Below, piece by piece: positions 46,211 to 54,947 of a DNA stretch of 64,000 nucleotides. The position numbers and the translations under genes are program-made. The notes below the pieces were generated by a model. That model was not told the DNA's origin, did no database searches, and saw only the letters and a list, made by a program, of their open reading frames with translations. The stretch is from Streptomyces antioxidans (GTDB lineage: Bacteria > Actinomycetota > Actinomycetes > Streptomycetales > Streptomycetaceae): positions 62,001-126,000 of the forward strand of contig NZ_LAKD02000006.1 in NCBI RefSeq assembly GCF_000968685.2. Reading direction: 5' to 3'. Positions within the stretch are counted from its first letter, which is position 1; each line of letters starts with the position of its first letter.

Positions 46211-47190
46211 CGGCCCTCGGCACACCTTCCGCCGCCGCACCCGGGACCGTCGGCGCGGCGGCACGGCCCTCCCGCCGGAGGGCGGCGCCCGGCGGCCGGG
46301 GGCGCGAGGCCGTCACCGGCTGTCTCTTCGTCGCCCCGGCGCTACTCCTCTTCGCCGTGATGGGCCTGTACACCGTGGGCTACGGCTTCCTGCTCGGCTT
46401 CGCCCGCTGGAACGGCTTCGCCCCGCACTGGGACTGGGTGGGCCTGGACAACTACGCCGATCTGCTGTGGCGTGATCCGGTCTACGCGCCACGGGTGCGC
46501 GAGGCCGCCGTCAACACCCTGTCCGTGATGGTCGCCGTGCCCGTGCTCACGGTCGCCGTGTCCTTTCCGCTGGCCGTCGCCCTGAGCAGGGTCAGGCGGG
46601 CGCAGGCGGTGCTGCGTTCGGTCTACTTCCTGCCGTACGTCACCTCGGGCATCGCCGTGTTCTACGCCTGGCAGTACATCCTGCAGCCGGACGGCGCCGT
46701 CAACTATCTGCTGGGCGTCCTCGGACTCGGCTCGCTGCAGGAGCCGCAGGGCTTCCTCGGCGACCCCGCCACCGCCCTGCCCACCATGATCGTGGTGACC
46801 GTGTGGACCGAGGTCCCGGTGGCGATGCTGCTGTATCTGACCGGGCTGCAGACCATCGACCGCGGTCTGACCGAGGCCGCCGCGCTGGACGGCGCGGGCT
46901 GGTGGCGCATCCAGGCCTCGGTGGTCTGGCCGCTGCTGCGGCCCATCACCGCGATCGTCGTACTGCTCACCCTCAGATCGGCGCTGCACGGTTTCCAGAC
47001 CTTCCTGATCATGACGAACGGCGGGCCCGGCACCCACACCAATGTGCTCGGCCTGGAGGCGTACCGGCTGGCCTTCCTCGCCAAGTTCGCCCCCACCCTC
47101 GGCCTCGCCAGCGCCCTGGGCTGGATGCTGTTCGCCGTCGCCATCGTGCTGGCCCTGATCAACCTGCGAGCGCTGCGGAGCCGCGTATGA
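46207..47190 (+). CDS. Sugar ABC importer permease 1 (MalF-like)
   Basis: 327 residues with six membrane helices starting at TGCLFVAPALLLFAVMGLY. The cytoplasmic EAA loop reads LTEAAALDGAGWWRIQASVVWPLL (about residues 217-240). GTG 46207 overlaps the solute-binding protein stop (GTGA). Forms a heterodimeric channel with the next gene product. Confidence 0.9.
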   Translation: MTALGTPSAAAPGTVGAAARPSRRRAAPGGRGREAVTGCLFVAPALLLFAVMGLYTVGYGFLLGFARWNGFAPHWDWVGLDNYADLLWRDPVYAPRVREAAVNTLSVMVAVPVLTVAVSFPLAVALSRVRRAQAVLRSVYFLPYVTSGIAVFYAWQYILQPDGAVNYLLGVLGLGSLQEPQGFLGDPATALPTMIVVTVWTEVPVAMLLYLTGLQTIDRGLTEAAALDGAGWWRIQASVVWPLLRPITAIVVLLTLRSALHGFQTFLIMTNGGPGTHTNVLGLEAYRLAFLAKFAPTLGLASALGWMLFAVAIVLALINLRALRSRV

Positions 47191-48062
47191 CGACATCTCC
47201 CGCCCCCTCGGCCGCGCCGGGCACCCGGTCCGCCGCGGCCACCCGCCGGACCGGCGCACGCGTGCTGATCGGTGTGCTGCTGGCCGGGTACGCGCTGGTG
47301 AGTCTGTATCCGTTCCTGTGGATGGTGTCGGGCGCCTTCAAGGACCAGTTCGAGGTGGTGCGCGGGGGCCACCTCATCCCCGAACACCCCACCTGGCACA
47401 CCCTCGCCGACACCTGGAACCGGCTCCACTTCTTCGACTACTTCCTCAACAGCCTCAAGGTCACCGCCCTGACCGTGGCGCTCACGCTGCTGGTCTACGC
47501 CGCCGCCGGATACGCCTTCGCGGTGCTGCGCTTCCCGGGCCGCGCCTGGCTGTACCGGCTCTTCGTGGCGCTGCTGTTCGTCCCCGGTGTGACGGTGCTC
47601 CTGCCGATCATCCTGCTGGAGCACAACCTCGGCGTCCTGGGCACCCACTTCGGACTCGTCCTGCCGTTCGTCAACGGCACCGCGCCCCTGTCGGTGATGC
47701 TGCTGACCGGCGCGTTCACGGCCGTACCAGATGAGCTGCGCGACGCCGCCCGGGTCGACGGGGCCGGGGAGATCCACATCTTCACCCGTGTCCATCTGCC
47801 GCTCGCCCGGCCCGCGCTGATCACCGTGGCGCTGCTGACGGCGATCCCGACCTGGAACGAGTATCTGCTCACCAAGGTCTCGCTCAACGACGAGTCCGCG
47901 TACACGCTCTCCCTCGGACTGCAGCAGCTCTCCGCACAGAACGTGCCGCACTACAACAATCTGATGGCCGGTGCGCTGATCGTGGTGATCCCCGTGATCC
48001 TGCTCTTCCTCGCACTCCAGCGGTACTTCGTGAACGGACTCGTCGGGGCGGTGAAGGGATGA
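47187..48062 (+). CDS. Sugar ABC importer permease 2 (MalG-like)
   Basis: 291 residues with six helices and the EAA loop ELRDAARVDGAGEIHIFTRVHLPLARP. ATG 47187 overlaps the previous stop (ATGA), and its own stop overlaps the epimerase start, so these genes form a tight operon. Confidence 0.9.
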   Translation: MTTSPAPSAAPGTRSAAATRRTGARVLIGVLLAGYALVSLYPFLWMVSGAFKDQFEVVRGGHLIPEHPTWHTLADTWNRLHFFDYFLNSLKVTALTVALTLLVYAAAGYAFAVLRFPGRAWLYRLFVALLFVPGVTVLLPIILLEHNLGVLGTHFGLVLPFVNGTAPLSVMLLTGAFTAVPDELRDAARVDGAGEIHIFTRVHLPLARPALITVALLTAIPTWNEYLLTKVSLNDESAYTLSLGLQQLSAQNVPHYNNLMAGALIVVIPVILLFLALQRYFVNGLVGAVKG

Positions 48063-48925
48063 CCCACGTCCTGGTGACCGGCGCCGCGGGCCATATCGGC
48101 CGCCAGGTGGTGGACGATCTGCTGCGCCACGGGTACCGCGTGACCGCGACCGACCGGAAACCCCTCCACGACCCGCGTCTGGCGCGGAGCCTGGCCGGGG
48201 ACCTGCGCGACCGCGAGCTGGTGCGGGAGGCGCTGCGCGGGGTGGCGGCGCTCGTCCACCTCGCGGCGATCCCGCATCCCGACACCCGCGATCCGGCGGG
48301 CCAGTTCACCGCCAACTGCCACACCGCGTATCTGGCGCTGGACGAGGCCGGGCGCGCCGGGGTGGGCCGTGTGGTGGCGGCCTCCAGCATCGGGGCGCTG
48401 GGGCTCGCGTGGTCGACCCATCCGCGCTCACCCCGCTACGTACCGGTCGACGCGTCACACCCCACGCTCGCCGAGGACCCGTACGGGCTCTCCAAGCTGG
48501 TCCTCGAGCAGGTGGCCGAGGGCACCCGCCGGCGCTGGGGCACCGACACCGTCTGTCTGCGCTTCCCCTTCACCGGCACCGGCCCCCGGCTGACCCGCCA
48601 ACTGGCCGCCGTACGCGCCGATCCCGGCGACCACGCGAGCGATCTGTGGGGGTGGCTGGACACCCGCGACGCCGCCGCGGCGATACGGGCCGCGCTCGCC
48701 GACGGGACCCACGGCAGCCATGTGCTGTACGTGGCGGCGCCGGACACCTCCTCGGACCTGCCCACGGCCGAACTGCTCGCCCGCTACCACCCCACCGCCG
48801 AGATCACGGCGCCGCTGTCCCGCTTCGCGGGGCTGTACGACACCTCGCCCTGCGCCCGGCTGCTGGGCTTCTCGCCCGCCCACCGCTGGCGCACCGCGGA
48901 CGCCGTCACCGAGGACCCCCACTGA
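48059..48925 (+). CDS. NAD-dependent epimerase/dehydratase (extended SDR, uronate-dehydrogenase-like)
   Basis: 288 residues. Rossmann motif VTGAAGHIGRQV at 6-17, GDLRD, HLAAIPHP at about 68-75, SSIGALG, and the active-site YGLSK near 140-144. The size and sequence order match hexuronate/sugar SDR enzymes. It overlaps the permease by 4 nt (ATGA), so it probably acts on an imported sugar or its derivative. Precise substrate unknown. Confidence 0.82.
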   Translation: MTHVLVTGAAGHIGRQVVDDLLRHGYRVTATDRKPLHDPRLARSLAGDLRDRELVREALRGVAALVHLAAIPHPDTRDPAGQFTANCHTAYLALDEAGRAGVGRVVAASSIGALGLAWSTHPRSPRYVPVDASHPTLAEDPYGLSKLVLEQVAEGTRRRWGTDTVCLRFPFTGTGPRLTRQLAAVRADPGDHASDLWGWLDTRDAAAAIRAALADGTHGSHVLYVAAPDTSSDLPTAELLARYHPTAEITAPLSRFAGLYDTSPCARLLGFSPAHRWRTADAVTEDPH

Positions 48926-48966
48926 CGGGGGTTCCCAGTGCTCCTCCCCCACGGAAGGAACGTGAG

Positions 48967-50076
48967 ATGGCACAGAGCCCCGGCACCACGCGCCGGACCT
49001 TTCTGACCCGAACGGCCGCGGGCGCCCTGGGCGCCGGGGCCCTCACCGCGGCGGGCGGCCGGGCGGTGGCCGCCGCTCCCCCCTCGTCCGCCACCGCCCG
49101 GCTGGCCCCCTCGCCGGACGTGCACATCTTCTACTACCCCTGGTACGGCAGCCCCGCGGTCAGCGGCTCCTGGCGCCACTGGCCGCAGGGCGGCCAGACC
49201 CCGCCCGACCGGATCGGCTCCGACTTCTACCCGGTGGCCGGTGCGTACGACTCCGGCGACCGCGCCGTGGTCGACCGCCACATGGGGTGGCTGGCCCAGG
49301 CCCGCACCGGTGTGCTCGTCACCAGTTGGTGGGGGCGGGACGGCTACGAGGACCAGCGGGTGCCGCTGCTGCTGGACGCGGCGGCCGCGCACGGGCTGAA
49401 GGTGGCCTGGCACATCGAGCCGTACGCCGGCCGCACCGCGCGGTCCGTCGTGGAGGACATCGGCTATCTCATCCAGCGGTACGGCGGCCACCCGGCCTTC
49501 TACCGGGACGCGGCACACGGCGACCGCGGCGCGTACTACGTCTTCGAGTCGCTGCGGATCGTCGACTGGACCCCGCTTGACGAGGTGGCCGACCGGGCGA
49601 TCGTGCTGGCCCAGACCACGGATGTGTCGAAGGTGGCCCACTTCGGCGGCATGTACACCTACGACGCCATCGCCGCGGGCAACGATCCGCAGTGGGGCGG
49701 CCCGGCCGCGTACTGCCGCGACCACGGCATGGTGTGGGCGCCGTCCATCGGCCCCGGTTACCTCGACGACCGCGCCGTGCCCGGCAACACCACGCCCACC
49801 CTGGAGCGCGCCGACGGCGCCACCTACGACCTGGAGTGGAACAACGCCCTCTCCCCGGCCAACGGGGGCCCGCCCACCTGGGTCTCGATCACCTCGTTCA
49901 ACGAGTGGCACGAGGGCAGCCAGATCGAGCCCGCCACCGCCACCCCGCCTGCGGCGCTGAGCTACCGGACCTACAGCGGGGCGTACGGGCGGACCGGCGG
50001 CGCGGCCGAGACGGCGTATCTCGACCGCACCGCGTACTGGGTGGGCCGGTTCGAGGCCGCCGCCCGCCGCCGCTAA
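48967..50076 (+). CDS. Tat-exported glycoside hydrolase family 99-like endo-alpha-mannosidase
   Basis: 369 residues. Twin-arginine signal TTRRTFLTRTAAGALGAG with cleavage near AVAA. GH99-type motifs: VHIFYYPWYGSP, TSWWGRDGYED, WHIEPYAGRTA (the EPY motif), FESLRIVDW and SFNEWHEGSQIEPA (catalytic Glu region). GH99 enzymes are retaining endo-mannosidases or mannanases. AAGGAACG precedes the ATG. It follows the importer operon on the same strand and would generate oligosaccharides for it. Confidence 0.85.
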   Translation: MAQSPGTTRRTFLTRTAAGALGAGALTAAGGRAVAAAPPSSATARLAPSPDVHIFYYPWYGSPAVSGSWRHWPQGGQTPPDRIGSDFYPVAGAYDSGDRAVVDRHMGWLAQARTGVLVTSWWGRDGYEDQRVPLLLDAAAAHGLKVAWHIEPYAGRTARSVVEDIGYLIQRYGGHPAFYRDAAHGDRGAYYVFESLRIVDWTPLDEVADRAIVLAQTTDVSKVAHFGGMYTYDAIAAGNDPQWGGPAAYCRDHGMVWAPSIGPGYLDDRAVPGNTTPTLERADGATYDLEWNNALSPANGGPPTWVSITSFNEWHEGSQIEPATATPPAALSYRTYSGAYGRTGGAAETAYLDRTAYWVGRFEAAARRR

Positions 50077-50089
50077 GGGTGTGGTAGTC

Positions 50090-50114
50090 CCGGGCGGACC
50101 GGCCGTCCGCCCGG
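50090..50114. terminator. Bidirectional hairpin between convergent hydrolase genes
   Basis: A perfect 10-bp stem (CCGGGCGGAC to 50099, GTCCGCCCGG from 50105) with a 5-nt loop, placed between two convergent stop codons 48 bp apart. Confidence 0.7.
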
Positions 50115-50123
50115 CACACCGCG

Positions 50124-51368
50124 CTAGACCACCGGTTTCGTGGGCCGGTCGGGGGTCAGCGCGATCTCCTTCTTGAGCATCCGGCCGCCGTCTCCGGTGA
50201 GCCGGAGGTAGTAGTCGGAGGAGCAGACGGTGCCGTCCTCGTCGAGCGCCCAGATTCCCGAACCGGACGGCACCATCGACGCGTTCTCCGCCGTCTTGGC
50301 GATCTGGTTGCCCTCGTTGTACTCGTCGAACATGGAGATGTAGATGCCCTGCGCGCCCACCCGCACCATGTTGTAGAACTGCCGCCACATGAAGTCGCCG
50401 TGGGCGCGCTGCCGCGACTGGGTGTCCCCGGGGAGCACACACGGCTGGTAGTCGATCCCGTTGGCGTCGCAGTCGGCCTGGTCCGGGCCGTTGACATTGG
50501 TGAAGAAACGATCGGTGTCGGCGATGGTGCCGATGCGCCCCACCATCCACGGCGAGAGCATGTCGAAGGCGTGGTAGACGCCCATATAGCCGGGACGCGA
50601 GTCCTCGTTGCCGGACCGCCAGTGGGTGGGCACCCCGCCCATCACATAACAGCCTTGCGAGGTGAACCAGTTGACGACGTCCAGGCAGTCCGCGGCCGAC
50701 CAGGGCTTGTTGGACTCGTTGAAGCCGAAGCCCCAGATGCCCACCACCGGCTTGCCGTTCTGCCGGGCGTAGGCGGAGGAGGCGGTGTGGGCCTTCATCT
50801 TGTCGGTCCAGTCCTGCTTCATCTGGCCCTTCATGTCGAGCCAGCCGGTGGCGTCGTACATGATGTAGAACTTCCGGCCGTACCTCTCCGCCGCCGAGCG
50901 GACCTTGGTGGCCATGGCGTCGCGCGTCGGCCCCTCGGGGCTGAACGGGTTGAACCGCTGGAGCGCGGCGGTGTCGATGCCGTACTGCTGCATCCAGCGG
51001 AAGTGGGTGTCCACGGTCTGCTGGTCGTAGGACGAGAACAGGGTGGCGGGCTGGCCGTTGTTGAGGTTGTTGTACGCGGTCTGGTAGCCCTTGGCGTAGT
51101 CCCGCATATCCGGCCAGCTGTGAATGCCGGTATTGCCCGTCGACGGCGGCCGGGACATATCGGCGGCCCAATGCCACCAGCCGTTGATCGGGGCACCGTC
51201 ACCCGCGCAGGCGAACCAGCCCTGATAGCCGACGGTGATCTTGCCGACGACATCACCGGGCGGACTGGCCGCGGTGGCGGTGCCCGTCGTCAGCTTGGCG
51301 GCGCCTAACGCGCCGAGCGCGGTGGCGCCGAGTGCGGAACCGATGAGATGGCGGCGTGACATACCCAT
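50124..51368 (-). CDS. Tat-exported GH99/GH71-like glycosidase
   Basis: 414 residues. ATG 51368 (MGMSRRHL) follows GGAAAGGCAGG; the ATG two codons later is possible. Twin-arginine signal SRRHLIGSALGATALGALGA. Core motifs: VGYQGWFACAGDGAPINGWWHWA, YDATGWLDMKGQ, KPVVGIWGFGFNESNKPW, ISMFDEYNEGNQIAKTAEN. These fit GH99-like/GH71-type hydrolases annotated as xylosidase/arabinosidase-like. It is convergent with the GH99 gene and likely part of the same glycan system. A TTGCGG-N17-TACGCT promoter may lie near 51428-51456. Confidence 0.75.
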   Translation of the reverse strand: MGMSRRHLIGSALGATALGALGAAKLTTGTATAASPPGDVVGKITVGYQGWFACAGDGAPINGWWHWAADMSRPPSTGNTGIHSWPDMRDYAKGYQTAYNNLNNGQPATLFSSYDQQTVDTHFRWMQQYGIDTAALQRFNPFSPEGPTRDAMATKVRSAAERYGRKFYIMYDATGWLDMKGQMKQDWTDKMKAHTASSAYARQNGKPVVGIWGFGFNESNKPWSAADCLDVVNWFTSQGCYVMGGVPTHWRSGNEDSRPGYMGVYHAFDMLSPWMVGRIGTIADTDRFFTNVNGPDQADCDANGIDYQPCVLPGDTQSRQRAHGDFMWRQFYNMVRVGAQGIYISMFDEYNEGNQIAKTAENASMVPSGSGIWALDEDGTVCSSDYYLRLTGDGGRMLKKEIALTPDRPTKPVV

Positions 51369-51630
51369 GGGGGCCTGCCTTTCCGGCAGTGAGCGGCTTG
51401 TGTGGGGTGCTCGCTGCGGCGGAGCGTAATAACGCATTAACGGTTCCGCAATTTAATTGACGATACGTCGAATTCGGGCGGCCACCGCCACCGCCGTCCC
51501 GGCCTCTCGCGCTATTCCGCGCGGCGGGCCCGCCCGCCGACCGGGGCAGGGGGGCGGGGTGTGCGGGGCCTCCGAGTCCTCCGCATAGGCTGGGGGTCCT
51601 GTCAGGACAACGGCGGTAACAGGGGACACC
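51369..51630. promoter_or_regulatory. Divergent AT-rich control region
   Basis: Contains CAATT-t-AATTG (51449-51459), GACG-ata-CGTC (51459-51469) and TAAT/ATTA halves near 51427-51439, packed within about 45 bp where the hydrolase promoter should be; multiple regulator contacts are likely. Nearer the methyltransferase ATG lies GTCCT-gtc-AGGAC (51596-51608). Confidence 0.45.
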
Positions 51631-52482
51631 ATGCGGAAAGAGGCGGTTCGGTACCTTCGCTGTCCCCACTGCTCCGACGCCATGACGATGACCGACGGCG
51701 CGCTGCGGTGCTCGCGGGGGCACAGCTTCGACGTGGCGAAGCAGGGGTATGTCAATCTGCTGCGTGGCGCCGCCAAGTTCAGCGCGGACACCGCCGCCAT
51801 GGTGGCGGCCCGCGCGGACTTCCTGGCCGCCGGTCACTACGCGCCGATCGCCGGGGCGCTGGTCGCGCTGGCGCGCGGGACGGCGCCGGAGGCCACGGGC
51901 GGGGACCCCGGTTGTGTCGTGGACATCGGTGGCGGCACGGGCTACCACCTGGCCCGGGTGATGCCGGAGTTCCCGGACTCCGAGGGGATCCTGCTCGACA
52001 TCTCCAAGTTCGCCGCCCGCCGGGCCACCCGGGCGCATCCCCGGATCAGCGCGGTGGTGGCCGACGCCTGGGACGGGCTGCCGCTCGCCGACGGGGCCGC
52101 CTCGGTGGTCCTCAATGCCTTCGCACCGCGCAACCCGCCCGAGCTGCGGCGGATTCTGCGTCCCTCGGGTGTGCTGCTGGTGGTGACGCCCCGGCCGGAT
52201 CATCTGCGGGAGCTGGTGGGGGCCCTGGGGTTGCTGCGGGTGGGCGAGCAGAAGGAGGAGCGGCTGGCGGACCGGCTCTCGGCGCATTTCACCGAGGTGG
52301 CCAGGGAGCGGTCGCGGAGCACCATGACGCTGGACCACAAGGAGGTACCGCGGCTGGTGGGGATGGGCCCCAACGCCTGGCACCAGGACGGCGGGCGGCT
52401 GGAGGAGCGCATCGCGCGGCTGCCCGAGCCCTGCGGGGTGACGCTGTCCGTCACGCTCACCGCGTACCGCCCGTCGGTCTGA
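51631..52482 (+). CDS. rlmA: RlmA-type 23S rRNA (guanine) methyltransferase
   Basis: 283 residues. N-terminal zinc finger LRCPHCSDAM and LRCSRGHSFD (three Cys plus His), then SFDVAKQGYVNLL, SAM-binding VVDIGGGTGYHL, LDISKFAARRATRAHP and APRNPPELRRILRPSG. This is the RlmA/TlrB/MyrA family that methylates guanine N1 at positions 745 or 748 of helix 35; the G748 form confers macrolide resistance in producers. Which base is modified cannot be told here. GGGGACACC precedes the ATG. Confidence 0.85.
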   Translation: MRKEAVRYLRCPHCSDAMTMTDGALRCSRGHSFDVAKQGYVNLLRGAAKFSADTAAMVAARADFLAAGHYAPIAGALVALARGTAPEATGGDPGCVVDIGGGTGYHLARVMPEFPDSEGILLDISKFAARRATRAHPRISAVVADAWDGLPLADGAASVVLNAFAPRNPPELRRILRPSGVLLVVTPRPDHLRELVGALGLLRVGEQKEERLADRLSAHFTEVARERSRSTMTLDHKEVPRLVGMGPNAWHQDGGRLEERIARLPEPCGVTLSVTLTAYRPSV

Positions 52483-52497
52483 CGCCCGGCCCCCGGC

Positions 52498-52594
52498 CAC
52501 GGTCCCATCGGGCCCGGGCCCCACGGTCCCACCGGGCCCGGCCCCCATGGGGTCCGGGCCGCATGGAGTCCGGGCCGCACCGGGCTGCGCTCCA
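52498..52594. repeat. Short GC-rich repeats between convergent genes
   Basis: About five degraded copies of CACGGTCCCATCGGGCCCGG-type units (16-23 bp) fill the gap between the methyltransferase and the molybdopterin-domain gene. They can pair extensively and may act as a terminator. Confidence 0.5.
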
Positions 52595-53077
52595 TCAGGT
52601 CCAGACGGTGTAGCCGCCGTCCACACGGATCACCTCGATACCGCTGATGTACCGGGCGCCGCAGCGGTCCTGGGGCAGGACGAGCTGGGGGCCCGCGCGG
52701 TCGAGCGGGGTGTCGTCGATGGTGACCGCGAGCAGGACGGGGGCACGGCCGAAGTCCGGGTCGATCTCGGCCCAGGAGAGCAGCGCGCGGTGGCCGTCCG
52801 CACCCCGTACGGCGATCAGGAAGCGCAGCCGGTCCTTGCGCCGGGCGGGGTCGAAGCCGGGACCTGCGGAGAGCAGCACATCGTGCAGAAACGGCCCGGT
52901 GAAGCGGTGGTGCTGGACGCCGCTGGTGGCGCAGTCGAAGCTCACCCGCACCCGGTGCTGGGGCCAGCGGAGCAGCTCGGACACCGTCAGCCTGGCGGGG
53001 TGGATCAGATCGCCGGTGAGGGCGACTTCCGCCATCGGACCGGCGGCCGTACTGGCAGCTGCGAGGGAATCACTCAC
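52595..53077 (-). CDS. Molybdopterin-dependent oxidoreductase domain protein (sulfite-oxidase-like core)
   Basis: 160 residues from GTG 53077 behind AGGAGGTGGTAG. The fold is the Oxidored_molyb domain: LTGDLIHPARLTVSELLRWP, RVSFDCATSGVQHHRFTG with the Cys that would ligate molybdenum, LLVLPQDRCGARYISGIEVI-like end (PQLVLPQDRCGARYISG). Sulfite oxidase proteins are larger; this short single-domain form occurs near specialised-metabolism genes. Whether it binds cofactor is unproven. Confidence 0.7.
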   Translation of the reverse strand: MSDSLAAASTAAGPMAEVALTGDLIHPARLTVSELLRWPQHRVRVSFDCATSGVQHHRFTGPFLHDVLLSAGPGFDPARRKDRLRFLIAVRGADGHRALLSWAEIDPDFGRAPVLLAVTIDDTPLDRAGPQLVLPQDRCGARYISGIEVIRVDGGYTVWT

Positions 53078-53166
53078 GGGCTACCACCTCCTGGAGGGGC
53101 GTTACCCGAACACCCATCCCGGGCAAACGCACATGCCATGCCGATAGGCCATGTGTCGCGCTCATA

Positions 53167-53192
53167 CGAGGGAGAAGCAAGCTTTTCCCTCG
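53167..53192. terminator. 12-bp hairpin with 2-nt loop
   Basis: CGAGGGAGAAGC pairs with GCTTTTCCCTCG around aa with one G-T wobble. It lies between the SARP terminator and the molybdopterin-domain gene, so it could terminate read-through or act in that gene's 5' region. Confidence 0.45.
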
Positions 53193-53215
53193 CAACTGCG
53201 GCTACGGCCGCGGCA

Positions 53216-53260
53216 GCCGGGCGTGCGGCCCCGTGCCGCTCGGCGGGCCGCACGCCCGGC
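53216..53260 (-). terminator. Perfect 16-bp hairpin after the SARP gene
   Basis: GCCGGGCGTGCGGCCC (53216-53231) pairs fully with 53245-53260 around a 13-nt loop, starting 2 nt beyond the SARP stop. One of the strongest terminators in the window. Confidence 0.8.
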
Positions 53261-53262
53261 CG

Positions 53263-54843
53263 TCACAACGCGGCGTGGGCGGGGACCTCGCCGGGCTCCG
53301 GAGCGGGCAGTGCCGCCGCCCAGTCCCGGGGCCCTGCCGTACGACGGACCTCCGCGCCGCGTCCCTGCCCGCGGACCCGGACGGCCTCCCAGCCGTCGGG
53401 GGGCTCCGGGCCGACGCGGTACGCGATGTCCGGCTCGCTGGCGCGCCGGGTGACCTCGCACACCCGTACCTGCCCCCGCGGGGCGAGCGCCAGCAGCCGG
53501 AAACATCGGTCGGCCGCCTCCCCCATCACCCTCGGGCCGGTGTCCTCCTCCCCCGGCCGGAACAGCAGATAGGCGTCTCCCGTGACCACGGCGACATGGA
53601 ACACCGCGGGGCCGGGGCCCCTGAGCGCGGGGCCGGTGGGCCCGGCGGGGGCCGTGTCACGGTCGGCGAAGCGGTCGCGCATCGCGAACGCCGCCCGTAC
53701 CGCGCGCGCCGCGTCGTCCTCACTCGTCCCGGGGTGGCCGAACAGCGCCGAGAAGACCGGCCCGGCCGCATGGGCGACGGTGCCGCCGAACCGTGCGGCC
53801 TCCTCGCGGACCACCCGCTCGGCCTCCCGCAGCGCGTCCCGGACGCCCGACGGATCGTGGCCGTGGCCCTCCAGGGCGTGCCGCACCCATACGAGGCTGA
53901 TCCTCTTGTGCTCCACGGTGAACTCGCTCAGCCGCCGTGGCCGGGTGGCGCGTCCGCCCACCGCGGCGAGACCCGCCCTGCCCTGGGCCGGGGCGGCCGG
54001 GGTCTCGCGCGCCGTATCGGCCCTGGACAGGGACGTCACATCGACCAGGCCGGGGCCACCGACCCGCCCGGGACGGGACGGAGGGTCGAGCTCCGGGTCG
54101 TGGGCGAGGATCGCCCGCTCCAGCTTCTGCATCTCACGGGTGGGTTCGAGGCCGTACCGCTCGACCAGTTCCACGCGGCGGTGGCGGTAGGCGGCAAGCG
54201 CCTCGGTCTGCCGTCCGCAGCGGTACAGCGCCAGCATGAGCTGACAGCTCAGCCGCTCCCTCGTCGGCTCGGCGGCGGCCACCGCCTGGAGCTCTCCGAG
54301 GACCGCGTGGTGACGCCCGCACGCCAGCTCGGCCTCGAAGAGGTCCTCCAGGGCGTTGAGCCGGCAGTTCTCCCACGCGGTCAACTCGGGCCAGACGAGA
54401 CCGTCTTCGACGAGGTCCGCGAGCGCGGGCCCGCGCCACAGCCCTAAGGCCTCCCGCAGCACCCGCGCGGCCGACTCATGGGCACCGGCGGCCACTTCGG
54501 CCTGGCCGTGCTCCACCGCACGCCGGAAGCGGAGCAGATCGACGGCGTCGGGGTCCACCCGCAGCCGGTATCCCGGGGCGTCGGTCACCAGCGTGGCCCG
54601 CCCCTCGGAGCCGGGTTCGCAGGACAGGGTACGGCGCAGGTCACGGACCGCGTTCTGGAGCATCTTCCGGGCGGTGAGCGGGGTGTCGCCGGGCCACAGG
54701 GCGGCCAGGAGGCTGCTCGTGGCCACCACGCTGTTGGCGTGGATGAGCAGATGGGCGAGTGCCCCACGCTTGATCACTCCGCCCAGCGGCACCGGCGCTC
54801 CGTCATCGAGCACCTCGAGGGGGCCGAGCAAGTGGAAGTCCAC
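53263..54843 (-). CDS. SARP-family regulator fused to a nucleotide-cyclase-like domain
   Basis: 526 residues from GTG 54843 (GGTGAGG upstream). Residues 1-95 are the OmpR-like winged helix of SARPs (LLGPLEVLDDG, KRGALAHLLIHANSVVATSSLLAALWPGD, ML-NAVRDLRRTL). Residues about 100-245 are the bacterial transcriptional activator domain (LWRGPALADL, LSCQLMLALYRCGRQTEALAAYRHRRVELVERYGLEPTREMQKLERAIL). Instead of the NB-ARC/TPR tail of AfsR, about 310-500 look like a class III adenylate-cyclase/GGDEF-like fold (KRISLVWVRHALEG, GGTVAHAAGPVFSALFGHPGTSEDDAARAVRAAFAMRDRF, GPRVMGEAADRCFRLLALAPRGQVRVCEV). The metal-binding Asp pair of active cyclases is not obvious, so it may sense a nucleotide. It is a probable cluster activator. 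Confidence 0.75.
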   Translation of the reverse strand: MDFHLLGPLEVLDDGAPVPLGGVIKRGALAHLLIHANSVVATSSLLAALWPGDTPLTARKMLQNAVRDLRRTLSCEPGSEGRATLVTDAPGYRLRVDPDAVDLLRFRRAVEHGQAEVAAGAHESAARVLREALGLWRGPALADLVEDGLVWPELTAWENCRLNALEDLFEAELACGRHHAVLGELQAVAAAEPTRERLSCQLMLALYRCGRQTEALAAYRHRRVELVERYGLEPTREMQKLERAILAHDPELDPPSRPGRVGGPGLVDVTSLSRADTARETPAAPAQGRAGLAAVGGRATRPRRLSEFTVEHKRISLVWVRHALEGHGHDPSGVRDALREAERVVREEAARFGGTVAHAAGPVFSALFGHPGTSEDDAARAVRAAFAMRDRFADRDTAPAGPTGPALRGPGPAVFHVAVVTGDAYLLFRPGEEDTGPRVMGEAADRCFRLLALAPRGQVRVCEVTRRASEPDIAYRVGPEPPDGWEAVRVRGQGRGAEVRRTAGPRDWAAALPAPEPGEVPAHAAL

Positions 54844-54876
54844 GGAACCTCACCTTCTGTCTGGATGCGTGTGTCC

Positions 54877-54947
54877 CCGTGTTGCCCCCGTGTCCCCGTG
54901 TTCTTTACGTCCCCGTGTTCTTTGCGTCGTTCCTTACGTTCCCGTGT
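54877..54947. repeat. CCGTGT-rich repeats upstream of the SARP gene
   Basis: Five exact CCGTGT copies start at 54877, 54888, 54896, 54913 and 54942 within repeats of the type CCCGTGTTCTTTACGTC. They lie between the small LuxR gene and the SARP start (54843), partly in the 3' end of the LuxR gene, where a SARP-type activator could bind its own promoter. Slippage is the plain alternative. Confidence 0.45.
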
